From: Archilochus colubris
Taxonomy: Eukaryota > Chordata > Aves > Apodiformes > Trochilidae
Direction: 5' to 3'
Assembly (NCBI GenBank): GCA_023079485.1
Contig: CM041084.1
Location: 19,000,609-19,064,608, forward strand
DNA length: 64,000 nucleotides
How positions within the stretch are numbered: position 1 is the stretch's first letter; every line of letters begins with the position of its first letter. Shown in pieces: positions 49,649 through 61,405 of this stretch. The notes below the pieces were generated by a model. The model searched no databases, had not been told where the DNA came from, and was given only the letters and a program-made list of their open reading frames with translations. The translations under genes and the position numbers were made by a program.

Positions 49649-52600
49649 CCAGGACAAAACCAAGCTGAGTATTTTAACTAATTCCTTTGTCATCCGATTT
49701 AACAGGAAAAAATACGCTTCTTTCTCTAGAATTAGAATCCTTGGAGGAAATCCTCTGAGCTGCGGCTGGAGAGTTGTAACTCCTGCTTCCTTTCAGTGTA
49801 TAACAAAGCAGGAAAGCAGGACAGACATAGCACCTTGGATTCACTATGTTATTCTGATACTATCAAGACCCATTAGTCTAAGCACACTTGTCCACTGCTA
49901 ATCTGTCTGAGTATCCAGGCCTTCTTCTTTTCATGGTAAGGAATGATCTTTCTGTCACCAATTGCCTTGTTAATAGCATATGTTTGTGTGCTTAAAGTTA
50001 CATGGAATATTGCTTAGGCAGTTATGATTTGTGCATCAGCCTTTAATCACTCCTAGAAGCACCCAATTTTTTTGCTAAACAACAACCAGAAATGGATGAG
50101 GTTTCAAATATTTGAAACTGTTCTTCTGACATGTGACACCATGTAAATTTAAGATATTGAAGTAAGTGTTCTGAAATACAGATTGCTTCAGACTTTAAAT
50201 TTAGTATGATCATTTACTGGCTTCATTTCTTTTGCTTTTTGACAGAAATGCTTGTTTAGAGCATCCCTGTGATTTAAACCACTTGTTGTTATCACTACAT
50301 TTCTGCAGTCTTATGTTCATCTCAGTAGCTGTCTGCTGATAGATGAGAAACAGAATGCCTCCTTCCTCCCCACCTTTGACTTTTATTGTCAGTGTTGAGT
50401 ATTCACTTTAGTGCTTCTCCCTTGTGGCCGATTTAAGTTTCCCTTGCTGAGCTGCTGGTTCCTGCTGACCAGGATAAGCTTTAGAAAAAATAACTTTACT
50501 ATCAGTACAAGGCAATGACAGTGAAATCAGTGACAATACTCCAAATGCCAGGACACTCACTGCAGGTCTTTGAAAAAGAGTAAAATTATATATGTTCTCT
50601 TTGTTTTAATCATCATCTTATGAAATACAATTCAGCCCAAACTTTGGGGCAAACCAAAATGATGACTATGTCAAGCCTTTTTTCAAACTAAAAGCATAAT
50701 CTCCATGTAAAATGCATAAATATTAACAATGGGCCATATCCCAAAAGAAATAAGCAGAGCTGTGTGAGCTTCATCAACTGTTCAAGCTAGATGAGGATCT
50801 GACTACTTTTAAAAAAAATCTTTCTTCCCTTTTTTACTCTCTCCAGTTTACTTCTCATTTGTTGTATGACCTTCACTGCATTTGTGATATTAGTGCAGAA
50901 ACCTGGAAGTGGTTCATGGAGAACAGTACTGGCTGTTAAATGATTGCTTTTATTTGTGTGGTGCTGCTAGGAGGAGAGACATATAACAGTGAGCCAGAAA
51001 TGCCTCTTAATTCCCTGAGCTCTGAAACACCAGGAACTGTCTCCAGACTTTTTGATTATTTTCTCTTTCTATTTCCTTCCTCTAAGCAGACAAGGGATGA
51101 GAAAGAGGTCAAAATCTGAAGAAAATCTACTGCTAGATGTGCATGCCAGGGAATGTTTACAGACACTATGCAATTCACTATAGAGTTCAATTGTTAGAAA
51201 AAAAAAAACCCAAAGCAATAATTGCTGCTTTCTTAGAGCACCCCAGCCAGGGCTCAGGATTCGGGAACCATCCACCAGTCCACGCTAATAGTCTGACACT
51301 GTCACTTTACTCTGAGGCTGGTAGAGTTAAATGACAGGAATGTAGACCATTACATATTGCTTGGTCTCTATGAAAAAACCCAAAACAAAACAGTCCCAGG
51401 TTTATTTGACTTACTGTTAAAGACATAATTCAGGTTAAATCAGGAGGAGTCAAGGTGCATCCCCCAAGCTCTGGTAACATACTGTTATTCTATTTGCTGA
51501 GGTTTTGCAGCTGCTCATTCCTTCCTCCCTCTCTTTTTCCCCAAGGTCACCTCCTGGCTCCATTGCACCAATTCAGCTCTCTGTGTGGCCATTTAAAAAA
51601 AAACTGATTTGTGAAATTATCCAGGTTTAACATTCAATATGAAGTAAAGCAAACAACTAAAAAAGACATAGGTATGTGTATGTTTGTGTGTGAGTGTACA
51701 TGCATATTTCTAAGCAGCTGAATCAGCACATTAAAGATGTGGAAAACCTCCAGAGAGGGTGGGAACATGAAGGCAAAAGGCTATGACATTTAGATCTTAA
51801 CTCAAAAGAATGATAACTTGTAACCACAAACAGCCACTTTTCTTCAGTGAATGACATATTAACCACTACCAAGACATATACAGCTTCTATTGAGAAATAC
51901 GTGGACTCTGAATTCATCTTCAGCCTGCTTGTGTTAATAAGCTGGACAAAGTTACTTTACTTCTTAAAATCCCTTACCCGCAGAGAACTGCCACGGAAAA
52001 ATTTTATTCTGAGGTGTAGCCTTACACAAGCACATTTGGCAACAGTATCTTTGAGTCCAGCTGAGGGAAGACATCACAAGTCTGACTCCCTGCCTTTATA
52101 TCAGCCAGAGATTCATTTGCTGTCTTCTCAGCTGTGGCCAGATCATGTTGTCTCTGTTCCCCATCCCCTATCTGGTGGGATGACACCAGAGATGGATTCA
52201 AAGAATAAAATTACTTTGGACCAACATATGAAAAACCAAAGGTAATAAAAACACAAGAAAGAACACACATGAGAACTTCTTGTGTCATGTGCAACCCTCT
52301 GTACACAGATAACTGGGTGCAAACAGGTAACAGACATCTGAGTAGAAGACTCTGCCTTGTGTCTTGCTTTTCATTTTGCTAAATGTTCCCTGGACAGTAA
52401 TTGCTTTCAGTGCAAAAGTTCACACACAAGTGCAAATCAATGAAGGTTAAAAATACAAGAAGAAAAAATGAACAAAAATAAGGGAAGAAGTAAAACCTGA
52501 AATACCACTAAAGCTGATATTTAGCCCTCAACTCAATGAAATTTGAGCAAATCCATCTAACTCAGCTGGGAACTTCTTTATCCATATTTATATTCACCTC

Positions 52601-54060
52601 CAGATATCTGTATTACTTTTCCTATAATCTGTATCCTGAGCATAAAGTCCACTACAGCTGGGACATCATCCTTGGCTTATTGGTCACCAAACCTCAAAAC
52701 CTGCAAGTATACTACATAGGTTAGTGAATAATTAATTTTTAACTGTGCTATAGATAGTGTGTAGCTGTATGTGTTATAGCTAGATTGGTAAAAAGTTTCT
52801 ACTTTGTTAAAAAAGACACAGAGCACTTTTTGACATAAATACTACTTTAAAAAAATCAGTGCAATGAAGTTCAAAGTATGCTCAAGAGAAAAAGGATTCT
52901 TCAAGGTAAGCTTAGGCATGTAACTTGATTCAAAAAGGGAAATTACTTTCAATAAAATCAAGTGCAAGGAAGAGAAAATACCACTGGGATAACCATAAAT
53001 AAATAAAAGACTAAAGCATACATCTCTGCTATCACTCTGCAAGATAATCTTCAGTCAACATTTACTCAGCTTTTAGAAAGAGCCTTCATTGGAACTTTGA
53101 CTGCAACTCTCTTAGCTTTAAAAGATGATAATTCATCCTGTCTTTAGGTCACCAGAGAAGTGTCCAACTTAAACAATGAAACACATGTTGAATAGTGTGG
53201 GGGCTGGAAGAAACAGGAAAACACTGCAGTTTGATTTGGATCTTCTACACAATTAACAAAAAGGGGAACTGTTTTTGATAGAGCAATGGTATTCTTTTAA
53301 AATGGGAGACTATCATGGGCACATCAAATAGCATTGGCATTTAAGACTTCTCAAGCTGTTTGCTCAGAATAGCTCTTTTTGTTCCAGGTTGGGTTGCACA
53401 TATGCATTGTGCTCAAAAATTATGAGCAAAACCACAATAGCAAACATTTTCTTCAGACTTTACTGGTAAAAAAACCCAAAAAAACCCAAACATGGAATAA
53501 TGTTACTCTGTTTTAAAACAACAGCTGCTTTTGGAATAAGTGGCATTTTTCTTGGCTTTTGTGTATCACTAATTTAAACCAACTAATGCACTCAGTATGC
53601 CATTGGATGGTGTTCAGAGCTGTCACAAGGGTTTGCATTTATCAGTGCAAAGTTAAACAGTGCAGTCAAAGTGTGGGTGTATTTATCCCTGTTTAGGGGA
53701 GCTCACTGAGAAAAGGGATAAAACAGGTCAGGGGCATGGCTGTGGGATTTGAGATGAGCTCTGTGAAAACCTGAGTGAGGTGGTAAGTGAATATTGGGTG
53801 ATATCTGCAGAGAACACAAGGCAGAAACAGATTTAAAACTTCAGCTATGGGATCAGTTTATTACACTTTTCATTAAGCAATAACCAGCCATGACTATAAA
53901 TCTAATCAACCAAAAATTTCTTACTTTGCCCTTAACCTAAAAACCCCAACAAAATCTGACTGAAAATTATGCTTTACCGACAAAATCATGACAGGATCCC
54001 AGGCTCTTAAATATTAAGGGAAGTATCTCTGTTGATTGTATTACAGTTCTAAACAAATGT

Positions 54061-54138
54061 GATGCTTCTGTAGAAGATGAATGCTTCTATAAGAAGCATT
54101 CTATAAGCATTCTATTCATGCTTCTATAAGAAGATGCT
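54061..54138. repeat. Tandem and inverted GCTTCTATAAGAAGC-type repeats with hairpin
   Basis: ATGCTTCTATAAGAAG words recur at about 54081 and 54118. AATGCTTCT (54080-54088) and AGAAGCATT (54092-54100) form a perfect 9-bp stem with a 3-base loop. ATGCTTCTATAA occurs again at 54124-54137 near the end of the cluster. Confidence 0.85.
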
Positions 54139-56620
54139 TCTATAAAGGAGCTTCTTGAAAAGTAAAGCCAAGTTAGAGTAGGTCCCCATTCTTTATTTTG
54201 CCCTAGAAAACTTGATGGTAGACTACAATGTCCTAGTAATTTTTCAGACTACATCACAAGGGACCTGCTTGACCACCTGTCACCTCTTGTTTTAACTGTG
54301 TACCTTGCTTTCTTAAACAAGAGACTCATACAAAAAATATTATTTTCTGAAATATTTATGTGCTTGTTCTCATTTCAAAACAAGCCCATGGTAATCCTCT
54401 TGAGTTCTTTCTCCAGAGTTGTAACATCTGATCCCAGATATCATTCATTTTCCATAAATAATGCTGCTTTTCTGCTGTTCTATATGAGGTACCATGTTAT
54501 TTCTAACAGCTTACTCAGAAACATCTTTCAATTGCCCAAATACAATAGGAATGCTTTTTCATAACAGTGATATATTTATGCCAGTTATGCCTCATTATTC
54601 TTTTGTAATTCAGTTTCAAACTCCAAGTCTGAGAAGCTGCATTCCCCTCTGTTTTGGAAATATGTACATCCTATAGCTCAGATGAATATAATTCCTTGTG
54701 TCTTGACCACTATCTCGGCAATTTTACTACTCACAGGGAAAAGCCAGTCCTTTGTGGCTAGAACTTTTTATAATTTTTGCTAGATGATTGATTCTTCCCA
54801 ACTATTCCAATTTTTCTAGTTGCCAAAAGAGAATGTAGTCTGTACCACTTTTTGCATAAATTTGATTTTGACTGATTTGCTTTCTTCTCTCATTCATTTA
54901 TTTTTCCACTTTATTTTAAACAAAAAGATTGTTTTTCTTTTCTTTTTTTTTTTTTTTTTTTTTTCCTAGCTTGCTAAAAGACATTTCAGCTTTGACTGCA
55001 TGGATTGATAAATGCCACCTATGATTTAACTCAGTGGAATGGATTTAACAAAACTGATTAAAGCACCACTGTTAAAATGATGAAGAAATTAACATTGCAT
55101 TACTACATGGAGAACAAAAACGAATAAACAAATGTGTTTTAATTCGGTACTTTTTGCACCTCAAAAATGATGTTGCTATTTACTTAGTCTTTTCAGTCAC
55201 ATCATAAAAAATAAGAAGCTTGCTTTTAGTAGAATGAAAGGATACCAATTCAATCTTTGTATGAAAAAAGAGAAAAATTCTTCCCTTTTTGTATAAGAGA
55301 AGTGGAGTTTTGTTTGTCTCCATCAATAGAGAATTGGCTTGAAATGTTGTATTGACATGAAAGAAATCTATTGATTCCATTACATGGATACTCTTCCCCA
55401 ATGGTTAACATAGTTACATCACCTGAGCCTGGAATACTGATAAGCAATTAATTTTGATTTCTGTCACTACTATTGACAATGTAAGTCAGTCTAAGCAGTA
55501 TATTTATTATCATATAATCTTCGAGATTAACATTACTGTTCATGTCTCACTTCCATTCACACTGCTGTTACTAAGAGTGGGTATCATCATTTTCCTGGTA
55601 CAGGCTTTTACTTAAGCAAACCCAGGGCACATCCCTTGTCACTGCTTCCAGTGGTTCTGCATCTTCATTGCTGCCCATCAGAAAGTGTCCAGGGTCTTAA
55701 AGGTAAGGGAGTTCTGCAGTTGGGGGTTATGAAAAATCAGTGTTTTCTTTCATGTTTAGCAGCTCTATATTTACCATAGCGTAAAGAAAGGAACACTGCT
55801 GAGTTGAAAAAAACATAATGTAGGTATTCAAATTTTTTTGCATAATCAGGCACCTGTAGAAACTGTTTCTTTCTTATATTTTCATGTACAGTTGAGTTAA
55901 ACTGACTAAATGTTGGCATCTGCAATGTAGATTTCTGCACCTGAGGTAGCTATCTATATTTGAGGGAGAAAAATCATAATTAATCTAATCCTAAAGGAGA
56001 TCTTTCAAATATGTTAGATGAATCATGGCCTAAAAGATTTTATTGCTCTCTACACTAATGAAAAGAGGAAAGGGAAAAAACACCAGACTTAGATGTTCAA
56101 TTTAGGTAAAAAGACTCTTTCCCATGCTCTGTGGCAAAGATTCCTGGCAAGAAAAAAAAATGTATTGAAGAACTAACACAGGTTTTAGCTAAGTACTTAT
56201 TTAAGTCAAGACTTCTGGGGAATTATGAATGCAAACATTTTATATTTCCACATGAAACTATTTTTTTTTAAGAAAAAGCCCCAACATACTGCACATACCA
56301 GTGCACATGCCAACTAATGGTAAAATGCTATGGTGAGGAAAACAAAGGATAGGAAAGACAGGTGGAGTGGAATCTGATATATCTTTTAGATGTATATTCT
56401 GTGTAAAAAACACACAAAAAAAGTAACATCAATGGTAGTTAAAGAAGTAGCTGAGTGACAAACAAGCAAAGAACAAAACACCATCACCTGCTAGGTGAGG
56501 TGGGTCCATTTCTTCAAAGCTTACTCTTTGAATACAAGAATTATTTCTAGATCTAGGTAAGAAATTTCTCTTTTGGACACCCCAATTATACTAGTCGAGT
56601 GACAAGATCAGTGTGTGTTA

Positions 56621-56833
<213 letters not shown>

Positions 56834-57043
56834 TTACCTTTTCTGTTTCACAGCTGGCAATTCAGCATTTGCTTTTTCTGTGTTACATGTTCCCCTCGTC
56901 CCGCAGCCCAAGTTGGAAAAAGATGTTAGATGTCTCTTTCCCACAGCTGAATACTGTCATAATCTTAATGAACAGACATTTCAAAATGTTTTACTAATTC
57001 TATCTCAATAAACAAAATTAGTATCCCTCCTTATGAATCTCAC

Positions 57044-57263
57044 TTCAGATTAGATATTAGGAAAAATTTCTTCACTGAAAGAGTGGTGAAGCATTGGAAC
57101 AGGTTGCCCAGGGAGGTGGTAGAGTCATCCTTCCTGGGGGTATTTAAAAAACAGGTAGGTGTGGTGCATTGGGAGATGATTTAGTGGTTAGAGTGGTATA
57201 GGACTGATGGTTGGACTTGATGATCTTGAAGATCCTTTCCAACCATGTTGATTCTATTATTCT
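57044..57263 (+). mobile_element. CR1 LINE 3' end
   Basis: This follows the avian CR1 3' region in order: TTCAGATTAGATATTAGGAA, a stretch like GTGGTGAAGCATTGGAACAG, GTTGCCCAGGGAGGTGGTAG, GACTTGATGATCTTGAAGA, CCTTTCCAACC, then the terminal ATTCTATTATTCT. It is inserted antisense to PLXDC2 in its intron. It is more diverged than the 30.8 kb copy. Confidence 0.92.
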
Positions 57264-59996
57264 AAATACAAACACAGATGCTTCAAAACACCTCAGTACC
57301 TTACTCCAACACAAAACCTGTCTCTTATCTTGTTTGTGAGAAATTTTCTTTCAATTCCACTGTTAAATTTCCTCTCAATGTATTTACCAAGTCAACTATA
57401 ATGAAAACCGTTTATTTCTACAGCTGCCCTTTTTTGTTGTGCTACCTCCTTTTACTATTTGCTTGTTTTTCTCAGTGTCATGGTTTGTGAGGTCAGGGAC
57501 TGTCACTTTTATCCATTCTGGGAAAACAGCCATTGAGATGACTTGAAAAAGTTATTGTTACTAATAGTAACAACAAAAAAATAACAACAATAACAGTAAC
57601 TGTACATGGTCTTTTATAATTCATCAGATTTTGAGTAGAGCACTTCACAATAATATTAAAAAAAGAGAGCTGGAAAATGATAGAAGAGTCTATTGATCTA
57701 TGTCCTTATACATGTTAAATGTCTTGTATGAGGGGCAATAAAGAAAATAGGAACAATTAACCTCAGAGTGACAGCTCATCCATGTGTGGAACCACTTTTC
57801 TAACCAGACCAAGGAAAGCTGCATGGTTCAGCGGATTGCACAGAACCATTGTGACAACAGGGAGAAAAGGAAAATGAAGATGAATTATTTTAGCCAAGAG
57901 CTATTTCTAACTATAATGCAGAAGTGGAACTATGGTAGGATGAGGGGGATTAATCTAGCTTTTCCCTGCTTTTGTCTGGATTTCCTCAGTCTTCAGTCAG
58001 GAGAGCTGAAACCCTGCAGAGTATCTCTCTACTCTTTCCCATGGAGTCATTAAAAACAGCTTGTGGAGCAAGGAGCTGTATAACAGAAAGAAAGGATAAC
58101 GGAAAAGAACCCAAGAATTTGAAAGGTTAAACTATCTACGATGGGGGAGGCATTAATGAATCTAATGAAAAAATGCAAGCAGGCACCCCCCACTCAGGTA
58201 CTGCTTAATCCCAAAGGAATCTTTCTATTTACTGGAAAGTTCATGAATATTTGTTCACACAGGAATGTCAGTTTTAATTATGCCAACTGTGGACATCAAG
58301 TTTGAACTTAGCCATGCATAGGATACAGGAACCATGTGTCTCCCTGCCCAAATCCTACAAAGGGATTTACTTAGCTGTCTTAGAGCTTAGTTACACAGAT
58401 GCTTTGGAGAATTAAAAAAAGAAAAAAAGCAGTGTCAGACCTATTTGATTTATTGTTTTTTTTAACAATAACCTGGTGCACACAGTGAAATTTTCCACAG
58501 CATCACTTGCAGTGAAAGAAAGGAAATATTGCCTAGGATGTGAAATATATATTTTAAAATGTATTCCCTACAAAAGGATATTTAAAACACTTCCTGGTAG
58601 TCATAGCACTTCGTAGTAAAGAATGTAAGGAGAAGACATGAGAGAAAAGTGACCCTAAAAAAGGTTTGTCTAACTTCCAGGCAGCAGTCTTTTACTTGAC
58701 ATTGCCATTAATAATTTATTGAATAGCTATGCTCTTTCAGATGAGAATAGATGAATGTATACAACCTACAGTCTTAATTCCTGTTCATGCACTAAAACAA
58801 CCTTTAGTACTTGCACATATATTTCAAATTGTCAGGCAAATGCAAATTAGAGAACTGAAAGGAAATTGAAAGGAAAGGCCTGCTTTACTGTACATGCTCT
58901 GGGTTGGGCTATTAATTCCTAGAGATGAGTAACCCTACTGAGAGGTAACTGCTCCCCAGAAGGAGCGGGGGATTACAGTTTGTCTGTTTAATAAATGTCT
59001 TATTAACAGCTCTGCACTTGTCAGCTCTTCCCTTCAATGCCACATCAGTGCATCATTAACCACTTTATCATTTGTACCCATATTCAGGCCAGTTTGCACT
59101 AAATAAGTAATTTGTATTATTGCAATATTGTGAATGAAGGCAGAACATCATAATCTGCACATTAAAAAATTCGTGACTTCAGCAAAGGTTCCAGCCACTC
59201 TTAAAGGCCATCAACCTTTAACATCCTTTAATTTGTTATTTTCTCAGTGTTCAGCATCTAGCTTTACAAACAAGAATGTTGTCTCTTCCAGATAACACAG
59301 GTGACAACTGTCTGCCCAGATTTCTACTACTCTAGGGTGAAACACTCCATGGACATTAGTTCAGTGATCAGAACATCAAAAGCAAATAATAATGAAATAA
59401 AATAAATGCTTTTCTTAAATGATAACAAGTGTAACTTGGAATTCTCATAATTGAAATTCAGTCCATTGACCCCAGGGCTCAAATACTCAAGAGAAATTGA
59501 TTTCATTCTCTTGGCAGAGACAGTAAACATTGCTGTCAACTTTGAAAATACTCTCTGCTGCAAAATCAACTGATAGTTCTTTTAAAAACCATGAAAGAAA
59601 ATAGATTTAAAAAATGGATAAAAACTTTTTCAGGTGCAAAACATCTTAAGATGATCACAGTTCTGGGCAAGATTATTTGGCTCATGAATGATTCTTTCCC
59701 AAAAGAAATTTTCTCAGTGGAACATTTCCCAAACTTTAATTTTTTGTGTTCAAGAATTATTGTGCTCCTCCTCAAATTTTTACATGTATAAACCTTTTAA
59801 GCAGAAGGAGCATGTTAACATCTGCCAGGTTAGTCTGCTTCTCATTAGATGCTGAATGATAGCACAGAAACACCAAGCAATTTTTTCCCCAAATACAAAG
59901 GCACAGAACACAAACATGAAATAGATGTTCACCTGCTGGAATGTTGTTTAAAAAAATAAAAGTGAAAATATATGAGACAGAAAATAATTTACTTAC

Positions 59997-60011
59997 CAGA
60001 GATTAATATCT
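59997..60011 (-). CDS. PLXDC2: Candidate 15-nt PLXDC2 microexon (EILIS)
   Basis: On the minus strand a long T-rich tract runs into TCTCTGCTCTCACAG, followed by 15 bases (AGATATTAATCTCTG) and then a perfect GTAAGT donor (59991-59996). The downstream exon (56633-56793) enters in phase 1. Fifteen bases keep that phase and give G|AG ATA TTA ATC TCT G|CT, inserting Glu-Ile-Leu-Ile-Ser before the STDDS stalk residues with no stop. The TGC about 10 bases before the exon is where SRRM4 (nSR100) binds to include neural microexons. I do not recall this insert in mammalian PLXDC2. It may be bird-specific, rarely used or chance: the pyrimidine tract is also simple repeat, and CAGAGATTAA occurs twice here. 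Confidence 0.4.
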
Positions 60012-60033
60012 CTGTGAGAGCAGAGATTAAAAC

Positions 60034-60079
60034 AAAAAAAAAAAAAAAAAAAAAGAAAAGAAAAAGAAAAAAAAAAAAA
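60034..60079. repeat. A-rich tract (A21 then AAAAG/A-rich)
   Basis: Twenty-one A, then A runs broken by single G. On the minus strand it becomes the pyrimidine tract in front of the candidate microexon. Confidence 0.9.
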
Positions 60080-60664
60080 GGTAAAATGGAGAAAAAATAG
60101 GTGAAGTTCTGTTACCTCCTGGCTAAAAGCTCTCTTTTATTAAAAATTACATGAAACTAAGGTCAAAAGACAGACAAAATGTAGAATTTCATTCTATGGG
60201 TTTGGAAAAGAAAGCTCTGCTTTTTCTCTCCAAGAGCCATGTCATTCCTTTTTACTCTTGTATTTCAACCAGATGGTAAAAAACCTCCAGTTCAATCTCA
60301 CCTCCTATATGCATGTGCAACTTTAAGGGATAAAATGCACTACTCCATTTGACCCTCCTGACTGACACTACTATACTAGCAAAGCCAGGGATATAGATGA
60401 CCTAAATAGCAGCAATCATCCTAAAGATGATAACTCAGTGCTGAACTCTTCTCTTTTCTCTGCACTTTTTACCAGAAAAATGATTCTCCCTGAATTTGTC
60501 ACAGAGACAGAGAATGAACCCTGCAATTTTCTCCCATGTAGGAATGTTTTATGATAAAATTAGTGTTTGCTGTTAGGTCACGTGTCAGCAATTAGACAAA
60601 TTCTTTATGTTCATCAAAATCAAGTGACTTTTTATTTGGTTGGTCTGATGGGTATGAAACTGTT

Positions 60665-61090
60665 AGCATTGGTGACGCTGCACCTCAAATACCATATTCA
60701 AGTTTTGGGCCTACAAGAAGGACATTTGAGGTGCTGGAGCATGTCTAAAGAAGGGTAACAAAGCTGGTGAAGGATCTAGAGCCCTACTTGAAAGAAGTTT
60801 TTAGAAAGATGGCTATCGGTTTCTTCTTCCAACTAACAAGCAATAGGATAAGAGTAAGTGGCCTCAAGTTGTGCCAGAGGAGGTTTAGATAGGATACTAA
60901 GGAAGATTTTTTCATAGAACTGGTTGTCAAGTGCTGGAACAGCAAGCCCACATGGCAGATTCACCATCCCTGGAGCTATTTAAAAAGACCTATAGATGTG
61001 GCACATGCTTCGGTGGTGGAATTGGTAGCGTTAGGTTAACAGTTAGGCTCAATGATGTTAAAGGTCTTCTCCAATCTAAATGATTCTATT
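60665..61090 (+). mobile_element. CR1 LINE fragment, 3' end (about 430 bp)
   Basis: This is collinear with CR1 from the RT C-terminal region (GTGACGCTGCACCTCAAATA, GAAGGACATTTGAGGTGCTG) through the 3' end (CAAGTGCTGGAACAG, TTAAAGGTCTTCTCCAATCT, ATGATTCTATT). It is diverged, with several small deletions. Intronic, antisense to PLXDC2. Confidence 0.85.
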
Positions 61091-61249
61091 AAAACACTAT
61101 CAGACATCCATAGCTATGGGATGAGAGAAAACAGACCAATAACTGACCAAGGATGGCTACTGAAGAGCAGTTGTAGGTGTAAAGATAGTTGAATGAGATT
61201 AACACAGATACAGTAGTAACATTGGGAAGAAACCAATATACACCACACT

Positions 61250-61405
61250 GCAGACTCCTTTCAGGTAGTTGTAGAGAGCAAAAAGGCCTCCCATCAGTCT
61301 CCTTTTCTCCAGACTAAACAACTTCTGTTCCCTCAACTGTTCATAAGACTTGCTCTCTAGACCCTTCACCAGTTTCATGACTATTCTTTGAATACAAATG
61401 AAAGA
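61250..61405 (-). mobile_element. CR1 LINE fragment, pol C-terminal part, reverse orientation
   Basis: The plus strand reads TCAGGTAGTTGTAGAGAGCA, then CTCCTTTTCTCCAGACTAAA, then TAAGACTTGCTCTCTAGACC, the reverse of the CR1 pol 3' coding region. The minus-strand translation keeps KLVKGLES...LFSLEKRRL...YNYLKG, the CR1 ORF2 C-terminus. It sits about 160 bases from a plus-oriented CR1 piece, so these are two separate insertions or an inversion. Confidence 0.85.

Noticed and set aside
51847..52245. 132-codon plus-strand frame in the last PLXDC2 intron
   Set aside because: Antisense to the gene, no recognisable domain and no splice context.
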